DNA from: Marinobacter salarius
GTDB lineage: Bacteria > Pseudomonadota > Gammaproteobacteria > Pseudomonadales > Oleiphilaceae
Length of the DNA: 64,000 nt
Reading direction: 5' to 3'
Assembly (NCBI GenBank): GCA_000831005.1
Contig: CP007152.1
Location: 3,968,001-4,032,000, forward strand
This document shows positions 46,031-55,219 of the stretch, one piece after another (position 1 is the stretch's first letter; each line of letters starts with the position of its first letter). The position numbers were made by a program, and so were the translations under genes. Below the pieces are notes generated by a model. That model did no database searches. It was not told the origin of the DNA and saw only the letters and a list, made by a program, of their open reading frames with translations.

Positions 46031-48384
46031 ATGATAAGACGCTGGCTAGCAAGCCTGGTTAATCGTGCTGTTGCCTTTGTCATCCTGGCCATCGTGCTGG
46101 CTGCTCTGGCGGTGGCCGTGGTCAGTTCTCTGGTGGGACGCTCGGAACTGGCGGGGCAGACAAGGGAGCAGGTGGAGACCATCGCGGAACTGGTTGCCAG
46201 CGATCTTGATGCACGCCTGGCCCAGCGCCGGGATACCCTGACCCATGTCGCGGAAGGGTTCACCATGGAGGAGGTGGTGCTGCGCTCCCGCTCCCGCCTT
46301 CTCGTCCGTCGCGAGATTGCGTTGCAACATATGTTCGACGGGATCTACGTATTTGATGCCAGTGGCAAGGTCATTGCGGAGTATCCAGAAAGCTTCCGGC
46401 AGACGGGGCTGGATGTCAGCGGCCGTGAGTATTTCCGCCAGACCTCAAGCCAGCTCACCTCCATTATCAGTGACCCTTATGTGTCGAACTACCGGGAGCG
46501 GCCCGCCGTTATGATGACGGCGCCGATTTTCGATCATCGTCAACGGTTTATCGGCGTGCTGGGAGGGGCGGTTTTTCTCGACGGCGACAACTTCATGGAA
46601 GACACCAGCGGTGTGAGTATTGGTAAAACCGGCTATATCAGCATTGCCACACGTACCGGTGTAACCCTGGGCCACGGCCGTACCGGTGAAACCATGGTGC
46701 CGCTCAGGCTTGAAAACGAGGCTCACAAGAAGGCGATGGCGGGCTTCGAAGGCACTTTGCAGACGCTTGACCAGGAAGGCACCGAAACCATCACCTCGGT
46801 GCGCCAGATGTCACAGGTGCCCTGGTTTGTGGCCGCTGTGTGGCCGGTGAATGAGGCCTATGCGCCGCTCAGCCGGTTGACGGACAGCTTTGCGCAGACT
46901 CTCCTGATCGTGATTCTGATTGTGGCACCCTTGGCGCTGGTTGTGTTTCGTCGGTTGATGGCGCCCATGCGAAATCTGGGGTTCCAGATCAGTGAGCGCC
47001 ACCTGGGGATACGGACCGAGCCGGTGGACGTTCTGGGAGGCACGGAAATCCGCCAGGTTGCGGAGACCTTCAACACCGTGATGGAAGAGCGTGACGAAGT
47101 GCTGTCCTCCCTGGCCGAGCGCGAGCGTTTTTCCGCTCGCTCACCCAGAGTGCGCCGATTGGCATTATCCAGACCGATGTTCTGGGCAGGATTGAGTTCG
47201 TGAACCCGGCGTTTGAGCGGATCATCGGGGTCAGCTCCAGTGACCTCCAGCATACCCCCCTGATTCAAGGCGTATACGAAGAGGATCAGGCTGGCACGGT
47301 TGAAGCGTGGCGAGAGGCTCTGCGCAGCAAAACAGTGTTCCGAGGGCGATTCCGCCTGAAAAGCCGCTCCGGAGGTGGCGTGGTGTGGGCGGATGCCATG
47401 ACGGCGGTGATTGAGACGGAGGAGCGTTCACTGGGTACCATCACCGTAGTCAGGGACATCACCCACGAACTGGAGATCGAGGCGGAACTGGCCGAGCAAC
47501 AGAAACGCGCGGACAGTATTCTGGGCGTATTGCAGGAAGGCGTATTGATGGTGGATGCCGAAGGCATTATCCGGTACTCCAACCAGGCCGCGTCCGGGTT
47601 CCTTGGATTGGCCGAAAACGGCGAGCGGCAGAACTTTTTCACGCTGGTATCGATTGAAGACGAGAACCATCGCTGGGAGGCTGACGATTTTCTGCGCAGT
47701 GCCGATGTGGATAGCCTGTATGCCACCCTGCGAAACAGGGCGGGCCAACTCTTCGATATAGACCTGGCAATGCTTCATCTTCGCCGGGAAAGCCATAATC
47801 ACCGTATGGTATTCGTGATCCGGGACGACAGCGCCCGCCGTCGCGAAGAAGAGCGACTGTCCTGGGAAGCGACCCACGACAGCCTGACGGGCTTGCTCAA
47901 TCGTCGGGCGTTCAATTCTTCCCTGGTCAAATGCCTGACGGATACCAACAAGAAAACGGCGGCCAGCGTTCTGATGCTGATCGACCTGGACTACTTCAAG
48001 CCCGTCAACGACGAAGGCGGGCACTTGCTGGGAGATGATTTGCTGGGGCGACTATCGGACCTGCTCACGCAGTCCGTGCGCCAGTCGGACACGGTGGCAC
48101 GTCTTGGTGGCGATGAATTCGGTATTATCCTGCCTGCCTGTGGTCAGCAGCGCGCTGTCGAGCTTGCCGAGAAAATCCGAGCCGGTATTGAAGCCTTGCG
48201 TATAGAGCAGGACGGCAGGACGTTTGGAGTGACTGCCAGCATCGGCCTGACCGAGATGGGTGTCGCGGATACAGGGCCCCGGGAAGTCGTTGCGCGTGCT
48301 GACGAAGGCACCTACGCCGCCAAGGCCCAGGGGCGAAATCGTGTGGTGACGGTTCCCTTACCGTCACGGCAGAAGCCGGATTGA
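46031..48384 (+). CDS. Membrane diguanylate cyclase, dCache-HAMP-PAS-PAS-GGDEF (1-base deletion)
   Basis: Two frames join into one 784-aa protein when a T is added at about 47130 (...AERERFFRSLTQSAPIGIIQTDVLGRIEFVNPAFERIIG). TM1 is at about 12-34 and a periplasmic Cache sensor at about 40-280 (GLDVSGREYFRQTSSQ; SIGKTGYISIATRTG). TM2 and HAMP follow, then two PAS domains and GGDEF (ATHDSLTGLLNRRAF; ARLGGDEFGIIL). An RxxD inhibitory site (RQSD) sits five residues before GGDEF. No EAL domain. It makes c-di-GMP; the ligand is unknown. Confidence 0.88.
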
Positions 48385-49149
48385 TCACCACCACCCCGCA
48401 GAGCTGCCCGCCTGCCACAGCAAGCGCAGAGCGAGCAGGGTCAGAAGAACGTTGAACACGCGGCTGAAGTGCCGATTGCTCAGGGACTTGAGCACGTGGA
48501 GCCCCAGCCAGGTGCCGGCAAAACCAAAGCCGATCATGGCCAGTATGAACATCAGCCAGTCGCGGAAAACGAAACCAGCGAGTCCAAAAACCAACGCCTT
48601 GGGTGCGTGCTGGAGCGTCATCGCCGTGGCGAATGTCGCGACGGTGGTGAAACGCTCGGTGTGCATCTGCTTGATGAAGGAGGCCACCAGGGGACCGGTT
48701 GCGCCCACAAACAGGGAAATGAAACTGGTTAACGCAGAGGCAAGAAAGATCCCGATGCTGCCGAAGGCTCCCTTTGGCAGAGCGGGGCCCCAGCACAGGT
48801 AAAGCACGAAAGCGCCAATGGTCAGTTGCCACAGATAGGGCGGCAGGTCGATCAGCAACCAGGCGCCAAGCCCCGCTCCGACCAGTACCCCTGGTGCGAA
48901 GGCTGCAATGGCTTTCCAGTCGGTGTGCTGCCAGGTCAGTGTGGCTCGCCCGGCGTTGGAACCCAACTGGATCATACCGTGAACCGGTATGATCGCCGCC
49001 GGTGGTATCCAGAACGCCATCAATACCAGCAGCAGAACCCCGCCCCCGGCGCCAAGGCTGGCGGTAATCATCGACGTAATGACAGAGCTCAGCAGCAGGA
49101 AAACGGCCGTTGCGGTGTTCAGGCCTTCCGGGATGAACGTCAGTTCCAA
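48385..49149 (-). CDS. TauE/SafE-family sulfite exporter-like permease
   Basis: A 254-aa protein with about eight TM segments. Family features include MITASLGAGGGVLLLVLMAFWIPPAAIIPVHGMIQLGSNAGR in the first half and SFISLFVGATGPLVASFI in the second. Substrate undefined: TauE/SafE members move sulfite, sulfoacetate or other organic anions. It converges with the cyclase gene with no gap. Confidence 0.88.
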   Translation of the reverse strand: MELTFIPEGLNTATAVFLLLSSVITSMITASLGAGGGVLLLVLMAFWIPPAAIIPVHGMIQLGSNAGRATLTWQHTDWKAIAAFAPGVLVGAGLGAWLLIDLPPYLWQLTIGAFVLYLCWGPALPKGAFGSIGIFLASALTSFISLFVGATGPLVASFIKQMHTERFTTVATFATAMTLQHAPKALVFGLAGFVFRDWLMFILAMIGFGFAGTWLGLHVLKSLSNRHFSRVFNVLLTLLALRLLWQAGSSAGWW

Positions 49150-49163
49150 GGCGGGCTCCGGGT

Positions 49164-50281
49164 TTATTGGCAGAAGCGGGTATCAGCGAGTCGCGCGGTT
49201 TTACACAGCGCCTCGGTGGCGAGTTGAACATCCGCCACATAATACAGCGAAGCCAGCCCGAAGCGATCCCGCCCCAAATTGTGGAACACCATGCCAAAGG
49301 CAATGTCTCCCGCACTGAATCGCTCATGCTCCTGGGCAAAATAAATCGCAGGCTTCGACAGTGTCTCGTCCTCCAGCAGGGACTGAACGCGGCTGGCACC
49401 GCCGTGATAAGCCTGAACCAGAAGCAGCGTGAAAAGCTGATCCCCTTTGTCGTCGGGCAGGTGACCGAAGCGCGCCTCGAAGGGCGGCCTGAGGTTGCGA
49501 GCATTCTGATCCATCAGTTTGAGGGCGCAGTCAATCTGTGCCAATCGATGCCAGTGGTTGGCGGGTTTGATCCGGCAGTCTTTGAGCGCCGAGGGTGAGA
49601 GCTGAAGGATGCCTTTGGCGTTGGCGGCAGAGTGCGCCCTTTGCTGGCCGCTGCTCTCGATCAATACCTGGCCGCCGAGGTACTTGGCAGGCTCGCCGGC
49701 AGATCGAGGCGTTGCTGCTGCTCACGCAGGCCATAAACGTACATCAGTGCCTCGTGGAGTGGCTGTGGTGTTTCCTGAGAGGCGAACGACAGATCGTCCC
49801 AGGCACCCCAAATCAGTTCCGAAGGCAGGGTGCCAAGGTAGCGTGCCACGGCTTCATCCAGGTTGACGTGCGGCTGTCGACAGGACAGGGCGAAGGGGTA
49901 TCCGGTCCTGTCGGGGCCGCCCGGGGTCCAGTCGTCAGCGCGGCCAGTGGCTGCCAGAGAGGCTCTGGTATCATTCAGGCGAACCTGGGTGGCCTCACGG
50001 TCGGAGCCATCGTCGATATAGCCAAGGAACTGGCCGCGCATATCGAACAGAATGTGCCGATCGGGCTTAGAGCAATAACCGGACTCCTTCAGTACCCAGC
50101 GGCGGATGGTTGTGATGTTCTGGTATACCCCCTGACTTGACCAGTACGGTGAGCTGCGAACAACGCTGGTCCAGTTCTCGGCAGGTTCCGGCGGGTTTTT
50201 ACTCGCTTGCGAAGTGGACGCGATAACAGATGTGACTATTATAACGACAGCAAGAAAGTGACGCTTAAAGCTCATGTTCAT
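49164..50281 (-). CDS. Transglycosylase SLT domain-containing protein (1-base deletion)
   Basis: Starts MNMSFKRHFLAVVIIVTSVIASTSQA (signal peptide); MSFKRH six nt later is an alternative start. The frame breaks at about 49688; one C gives ...LPKYLGGQVLIESSGQQRAHSAANAKGILQLSPSALKDC, 372 aa. IESSGQQ...AKGILQLSP is the lytic transglycosylase SLT motif, with the catalytic Glu before SSG. The N-terminal 180 residues are unrecognised (WVLKESGYCSKPDRHILFDMRGQFLGYIDDG). Likely periplasmic muralytic activity, divergent from the amidase gene. Confidence 0.78.
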
Positions 50282-50333
50282 AAATACCGGTTTCCCCAAT
50301 CTCCCGAAAACAGAATAACAAACGGAATCGATC

Positions 50334-51821
50334 ATGAAGCAATCCGAATACCTCCGATACGACGCGGTAGCGCTTGCCGACCTGATTCGCCGCGGAGAAG
50401 TCGCGGCCAGTGACATCTGTGAGGCCGCTATTGAGCGTGCGGCCACGGTGAATGACAAGCTCAACGCCATCTGCCACCCCCAGTTCTCCGATGCACTGAA
50501 CCAGGCGCCTACACCGGATAGTACCTTCTCGGGCGTTCCCATGCTGCTTAAAGATCTGGCCCAGGAACAGCAAGGCCAGCCCTGTACCTACGGCAGCCGG
50601 GGATTGAAGAAAAACATCGCGTCCCGGGATTCAGAGTTTGTACGCCGTGCACGGGCTGCGGGCCTGGTATTCCTGGGCCGCACCGCAACGCCGGAGTTCG
50701 GACTGAAGGCAGTCACCGAATCGAAACTCTGGGGAGCCTGCCGTAATCCATGGGATACGGATCGGACACCGGGTGGTTCCAGCGGCGGCTCCGGTGCTGC
50801 GGTGGCGGCGGGTATTGTACCCATGGCGGGAGCCAATGACGGTGGCGGCTCGATTCGCATTCCGGCGGCCTACAACGGGCTGTTCGGGTTGAAACCGTCG
50901 CGCGGTCGCATTTCCTCCGGCCCTTCGGTGGGTGAGGCATGGACGGGCGCCTCGACCGATCACGTGGTCACCCGCACGGTTCGAGACAGCGCCGCCATGC
51001 TGGACGTGCTGGCTGGCCCCGCGGTGGGAGATCCCTTTACCATTGCACCGCCGGCCGCCCCCTATGCCAAGCTGATGCAGCGGGCGCCACGCAGCCTCAA
51101 GATTGGTGTATTTACGTCGTCGCCCTACGAAACCGACGTGGCAAGGGAGTGTGTGGATGCCGTTGAGGAGACTGCGCGCACTCTGGAAAACCTGGGGCAC
51201 CGGGTGGAGTATGCGCGTCCGGAATTCGACGGCATGGCCCTCGCCCGCTGTTATCTGGGGCTGTATTTCGGGGAAGTGTCTACGTTGATGGACCGCGCGA
51301 AAGCCGAGTTTGGTGCCCGCGATGACGACTTCGAACTGGATACCCGTCTGATCGGTATGTTGGGGCGGACCATGCCTCTACCGGACTACGTGCGCCGTCG
51401 CCAGCAGTGGAACGATTTTGCTCGCGCCCTGGGGGCGTTTTTTGAAGGTTACGACATGTACCTGTGCCCGACGGCTGGCCAGTTGCCGGCGAAGATTGGC
51501 GAGTTGGATACCCCATCCCATCTGCAGGTGGCTGCCCGGCTGATGTTGCTGCTGAAAGCCGGCAAGTTGGTACACCGCAGTGGGCAAGTCGACCAGATGG
51601 CTATGGAAAGCCTCGCCCGCACGCCCTTTACCCAGCTTGCCAACCTTACCGGTACACCTGCGATGTCTGTCCCGCTCGCCTGGACAGCCGCCGGATTGCC
51701 GGTGGGAGTGCAGTTCGGCGCTCCGCACGGAGACGAAGGCACCCTACTTCAGCTGGCGGCACAACTGGAAGAGGCCAACCCCTGGTTTGGGCGCTACGAA
51801 CTGCTGGAAGCAATGATCTGA
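50334..51821 (+). CDS. Amidase signature family protein
   Basis: A 495-aa amidase-signature hydrolase. The Ser-cisSer-Lys triad is visible: K73 (MLLKDLA), S149 (TPGGSSGGSGAAVAAG) and S173 (ANDGGGSIRIPAA). N-terminal AVALADLIRRGEVAASD is typical. Substrate cannot be predicted. Divergent from the SLT-domain gene; 53 nt separate the starts. Confidence 0.92.
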   Translation: MKQSEYLRYDAVALADLIRRGEVAASDICEAAIERAATVNDKLNAICHPQFSDALNQAPTPDSTFSGVPMLLKDLAQEQQGQPCTYGSRGLKKNIASRDSEFVRRARAAGLVFLGRTATPEFGLKAVTESKLWGACRNPWDTDRTPGGSSGGSGAAVAAGIVPMAGANDGGGSIRIPAAYNGLFGLKPSRGRISSGPSVGEAWTGASTDHVVTRTVRDSAAMLDVLAGPAVGDPFTIAPPAAPYAKLMQRAPRSLKIGVFTSSPYETDVARECVDAVEETARTLENLGHRVEYARPEFDGMALARCYLGLYFGEVSTLMDRAKAEFGARDDDFELDTRLIGMLGRTMPLPDYVRRRQQWNDFARALGAFFEGYDMYLCPTAGQLPAKIGELDTPSHLQVAARLMLLLKAGKLVHRSGQVDQMAMESLARTPFTQLANLTGTPAMSVPLAWTAAGLPVGVQFGAPHGDEGTLLQLAAQLEEANPWFGRYELLEAMI

Positions 51822-51912
51822 CGCCATGCACTGAAACAATAAATAACGCATTGTGATCCGGGGTCACCGTATCCACGTTTATCTTTATGGCAGGAACAGG
51901 CTATGCTGTGAG

Positions 51913-51936
51913 TCAGGAAGAGCCCATTCTTCCTGA
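51913..51936 (+). promoter_or_regulatory. Perfect hairpin before the unrecognised gene
   Basis: tcaggaaga and tcttcctga (9 bp each) around a 6-nt loop, 35 nt before the next start. No T-run follows. Its role is unclear: operator or mRNA element. Confidence 0.4.
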
Positions 51937-51970
51937 ACGACCCTGATGGCATCGAGGAGGCGAGCGTATT

Positions 51971-52605
51971 ATGAACCAACCGATGGCAATCGACGAACTG
52001 GTGTCTGTAGCACAGGCCGAGGCCATGGGGGAGCTTGATGCCCCAATGATGGCGATCGTACTGTCCAGCGAACAAAGCTACGATTTGCCCATTAACTCTC
52101 TTGAAACCGATGCCGACAAGGCCCGCTGGGGATTGATCCTGCGCGCGGCCCGAGAGCATGTGGAAGCCGATGCGGTTGCCGTGCTGTACCCGGCGTGGAC
52201 CACCATCCGCAGCAAGAAACCGGCGAAAGCGAAGCAGGGTCAGAGGACACCCAGTCAGTGGCAGATAGCGACGAAGAGCAGCCTGCGCGTGGTGAGGATC
52301 CGGCAGAGCCCATCGACACACTGTTTGTGCAGTTGCACACCCGCGACCGCATCTACTGGCGTGGCTTTGAGCAGATCCGTGATCCCAAGCACCAGCGCAT
52401 TATCGGCTTCCGACGGATCAAGGCCTTGTCCACCGAATACGGTCGTGACGAAGCACCGTCAGTAACCTCCTGGCTGAACACCCTGTTTGAGCCGCTGCCT
52501 GATGAAGGCGAGGAAACCGAGGTGGATATGGAATTGGCGGATCTGCTGGATGAACCGGAGGTCAGCGCCGCTCTGTATCCACGCCAACTCCGTGCACTGC
52601 ACTGA
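51971..52605 (+). CDS. Protein of unknown function (1-base deletion)
   Basis: Two frames join at about 52216 when one G is added (agcaagaaacc to agcaaggaaacc), giving 211 aa. The N-terminal half is compact (MNQPMAIDELVSVAQAEAMGELDAPMMAIVLSSEQ; RAAREHVEADAVAVLYPAW). An acidic Glu/Ser/Asp-rich middle (about 85-110) precedes FVQLHTRDRIYWRGFEQIRDPKHQRIIGFRRIKA and an acidic C-terminus. No signal peptide or TM. I do not recognise a family. A GAGGAGG site precedes the ATG. Confidence 0.7.
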
Positions 52606-52622
52606 TTAATATGCCATTGGGA

Positions 52623-52648
52623 GCCCCGGTGTCGAAAGGCACCGGGGC
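52623..52648. terminator. GC-rich hairpin between convergent genes
   Basis: gccccggtg / caccggggc stem with an 8-nt loop, lying between the stops of the unrecognised gene and the hupE-like gene. No T-run, so a weak or Rho-assisted terminator at best. Confidence 0.4.
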
Positions 52649-52653
52649 CAGGC

Positions 52654-53775
52654 TCAGATGGCCATTGCCCTCTCGGCTACCCAGTAAAGGCTGATTGCGC
52701 CTACGGCAATCAGTGTCAGCGGAACGACTGCCCTGCCGTAAAGGTGTGTTTTACCCCAGAGGTAAAGCAGCGGGAAGGCAATAACCAGCAGGCCCAACTG
52801 CCCGAGCTCTACGCCAATATTGAAGCCGGCGAGGGCCACGACGGTCTGGGAAACACCGCTGGTGAGATCCCCCAGAACGCTGGCGAACCCGAATCCGTGT
52901 ATCAGCCCGAACCCAAAGGCCAGCTTCCAGGTTTTCCTGCCCAGTATCGGCCACATCACGTTCATGGCGGCCACCGCTATGGACAGGGCGATGATGGTCT
53001 CCACCCAGGCGATGGGCAGACGAACAATGCCAAGGGCTGCCAGTGCCAGGGTTACGGAATGGGCCGCCGTGAACGCGGTCACGATCCCCGTCAGTTCCCA
53101 CAGCCGCTGCTTCAGCCCCACCGGCGTGCTGCCATCGTTTTTTCTCAGTGTGGCCGGCAGCATCAGCACCAGAAGAAACAGTATGTGGTCGAGGCCGATG
53201 AGCAGATGGATGACACCTTCGTACAGGAAGGTTCCGAACAGCTGCAGGCTTCCTGGTGCGTCTCCGGCGGAGAGCGCCAGTTGGCGACTGTCAGGGCCTA
53301 CTACCCCCAGCGTGCTGGTGCCGCCGCTTTCAAGGCTTATCAGGCCGCGATGGAGCGGGTCCTGTGAGAACAGAAGGTTGTATGTCAGGGTGTCGGGCGT
53401 GGCGCCATCGGGGCAGCTAATGGTGTAGAGACCGGCGGCATAGGGGCCGTCGCTATGGCTGGCAAGCCCCCATTGCTGGCCGGTCAGGCGGCAATCGGCC
53501 TGGGCGCTGGACAAGATTACGCCCTGCTCTACCCATCGGGTAATCTGGTCCCGGCCAGCACGGAGCTCCGCACCACTGAGCTGGCGATCCCCGTTCCGGT
53601 CCAGCGGCAAGGCCACCGAGACGTCCCGGAGTGCCACATCGATCCGTATCTCGCCCCGGTCCTGGTTCAGGTAGATGAAGCTGTCGCTGGCTTTGTGGGC
53701 CCATGCCGTTCCGGAGATCAGGGCCAGCAGGACCATGGATACCACCAGGCTGCCCCATTGTTTCATACCCCTCAT
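52654..53775 (-). CDS. HupE/UreJ-family membrane protein with periplasmic N-terminal domain
   Basis: A 373-aa protein: signal peptide (MKQWGSLVVSMVLLALISGTAWAHK) and a periplasmic domain of about 170 residues with an EF-hand-like DRNGDRQLSGAEL. Six or seven TM segments follow, with the HupE/UreJ_2 motifs (HLLIGLDHILFLLVL; FTAAHSVTLALAAL; FGFGLIHGFGFASVLGDL). The His residues suggest metal handling, but the substrate is unknown. It overlaps the TPR gene by 4 nt and is the last gene of the DUF4331 cassette. Confidence 0.88.
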   Translation of the reverse strand: MRGMKQWGSLVVSMVLLALISGTAWAHKASDSFIYLNQDRGEIRIDVALRDVSVALPLDRNGDRQLSGAELRAGRDQITRWVEQGVILSSAQADCRLTGQQWGLASHSDGPYAAGLYTISCPDGATPDTLTYNLLFSQDPLHRGLISLESGGTSTLGVVGPDSRQLALSAGDAPGSLQLFGTFLYEGVIHLLIGLDHILFLLVLMLPATLRKNDGSTPVGLKQRLWELTGIVTAFTAAHSVTLALAALGIVRLPIAWVETIIALSIAVAAMNVMWPILGRKTWKLAFGFGLIHGFGFASVLGDLTSGVSQTVVALAGFNIGVELGQLGLLVIAFPLLYLWGKTHLYGRAVVPLTLIAVGAISLYWVAERAMAI

Positions 53776-54869
53776 GATTCAGCCTCCGGGTAGCGTGCAT
53801 CGGTCTGCCCCTGCTCTTTCAGCCAGGTTCTCACCTTCCGGGCTGGCTCGTTGTCACCCGCCGCATCGGCGGCACGCAGCAGCAGCCGGGTATCGAGGGG
53901 CTCGCGCTGGCTGCGCCAGTTATCTGCCGCAAAGGTCAATGCGGTCTCGGCATCGCCTTCCACGTCCAGTTGGAAGCGTGCCATGTCTCGCTGATGCAGC
54001 AGGTTTCCGCGCCAACGGGCCTCTGCGAAGCGCTCCCTGAGGCTTTCGGCCAACGTCTCTGCATTCGGGTGCCCGGACTCAGCCATGGCAATCGCCCGAA
54101 TAACGGCCAGTGGATCGACTTGTTCATAGCCGTCGGTCAGGGCCAGTACCTTGTCGTTCTGGTTTCGGCCCAGATACCAGTCTGCCAGTTGGGTGCGGGT
54201 ATAGAGATCGTCGGGGGCGATGCTGAGCACTGTTTTCCAGTGATCCTCCGCAGCGGGGCTGCCTATCTGCGCGGCGATATCCCCCAGGGTTCCCTCCGCC
54301 CAAAGCTGGCTGGTGACATCGGCATCGGTTGCGTCTGTTCGTCGTTGGAGTTTCTGGTAGGCCGCTTCGGGGCTACCCGTGCGGGCATCAACCTGAGCCG
54401 TGCAGCTGTCGGCAATCAATCCGGGGTAGGATTGTTGCAACTGGGCGCAGTGCTTTCGTGCGTCTTCATAATTGCCCTGAACGATTTCCAGGTTGGCCAA
54501 CAGCAACCGAGCCTGGTTTTTCTGGAGTGTGGCGCTGGATCGGGCTATGACGGTTTCCAGGTCTTTCCTGGCACTGTCAAAGCGGTGGAGGCTCTGGTCC
54601 AGTGTTGCCCTGAGGGTAAGCAGGCGGTCGGTCATGTCTCCGGACCATCGCTGCAACATCCCGTCGGCATAGCCCAGGAAACGGGGGTCTCCGGTGCTTC
54701 TGGCACGGGAGATCTGATTTTGTACGGTGTCTGCCAACTGCTCGGGCGAATCCGGTAATTCGGACGTGGTCAGTGCCGGCTCTGGCAGTTCAACAAGAAT
54801 ATTGGTGTCGGAAAAATCTGTCTCGATAGGTCCGGGTGCAGCGGTTGCGACGTTTGGAAAACCGGCCAT
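53772..54869 (-). CDS. TPR-type periplasmic protein of the DUF4331 cassette
   Basis: About 366 aa of helical repeats (RFDSARKDLETVIARSSATLQKNQARLLLANLEIVQGNYEDARKHCAQL; DHWKTVLSIAPDDLYTRTQLADWYLGRN). The start is uncertain. I use the ATG at 54869 (MAGFPNVATAAPG), with TTG at 54872 as alternative. In-frame sequence just upstream (GGAFCVGLWLMAGFPNVATAA) looks like a signal-peptide core but overlaps a terminator and has no good start codon. It probably acts in the periplasm with the genes either side. Confidence 0.72.
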   Translation of the reverse strand: MAGFPNVATAAPGPIETDFSDTNILVELPEPALTTSELPDSPEQLADTVQNQISRARSTGDPRFLGYADGMLQRWSGDMTDRLLTLRATLDQSLHRFDSARKDLETVIARSSATLQKNQARLLLANLEIVQGNYEDARKHCAQLQQSYPGLIADSCTAQVDARTGSPEAAYQKLQRRTDATDADVTSQLWAEGTLGDIAAQIGSPAAEDHWKTVLSIAPDDLYTRTQLADWYLGRNQNDKVLALTDGYEQVDPLAVIRAIAMAESGHPNAETLAESLRERFAEARWRGNLLHQRDMARFQLDVEGDAETALTFAADNWRSQREPLDTRLLLRAADAAGDNEPARKVRTWLKEQGQTDARYPEAES

Positions 54870-54887
54870 CAACCACAGCCCGACACA

Positions 54888-54912
54888 AAAAGCCCCGCCC
54901 CGAAGGGCAGGG
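54888..54912 (-). terminator. Intrinsic terminator between the lipoprotein and TPR genes
   Basis: Minus strand ccctgccc-ttc-ggggcgggg followed by cttttt. It sits inside the DUF4331 cassette, so distal genes may be expressed at a lower level by read-through. Confidence 0.7.
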
Positions 54913-54918
54913 AATGTG

Positions 54919-54952
54919 CTTGCCGGCTTCAGGCGTACTGAAGGCCGGCAAG
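54919..54952 (-). promoter_or_regulatory. Stable hairpin just after the lipoprotein gene
   Basis: Arms cttgccggc(c)ttcag / ctgaagccggcaag with one bulged base, 5 nt past the stop and 7 nt before the T-tailed terminator hairpin. Probably part of the same 3' structure. Confidence 0.55.
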
Positions 54953-54957
54953 GGGTC

Positions 54958-55209
54958 CTATTGGATGAACAGATCGTCGAAGGCCTGTTCATTATTCTGG
55001 TCATTGAAGCTGAACTCCTTGTCGTTGATCTGAACGGCTTCACGGGTGTCGTCGGTGTTTGCGATCTCAGCCTTCACAAAGGTTGAGAAATCCACCGCCG
55101 GATCTGGCCTGTCACCGCCACCGCCGCCGCTACTGCTGGAGCCGTCGAAACACCCCGCCAGTGCCAGGGTTATCAGGCCCGTTCCGGCTAACTTCATAGT
55201 GAGTTTCAT
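54958..55209 (-). CDS. Small predicted lipoprotein of the DUF4331 cassette
   Basis: An 83-aa protein with a lipoprotein signal (MKLTMKLAGTGLITLALAGC, lipobox LAGC with Cys20), a Ser/Gly-rich tether (FDGSSSSGGGGG) and an acidic C-terminal part (VQINDKEFSFNDQNNEQAFDDLFIQ). No Asp at +2 (Phe instead), so outer-membrane sorting is expected by the E. coli rule. 10 nt separate it from the DUF4331 gene. Function unknown. Confidence 0.82.
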   Translation of the reverse strand: MKLTMKLAGTGLITLALAGCFDGSSSSGGGGGDRPDPAVDFSTFVKAEIANTDDTREAVQINDKEFSFNDQNNEQAFDDLFIQ

Positions 55210-55219
55210 GATTCACTCC

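Noticed and set aside
54727..55086. Plus-strand open frame opposite the TPR/lipoprotein genes
   Set aside because: Antisense to a gene with a clear lipobox and to a terminator; no independent support.
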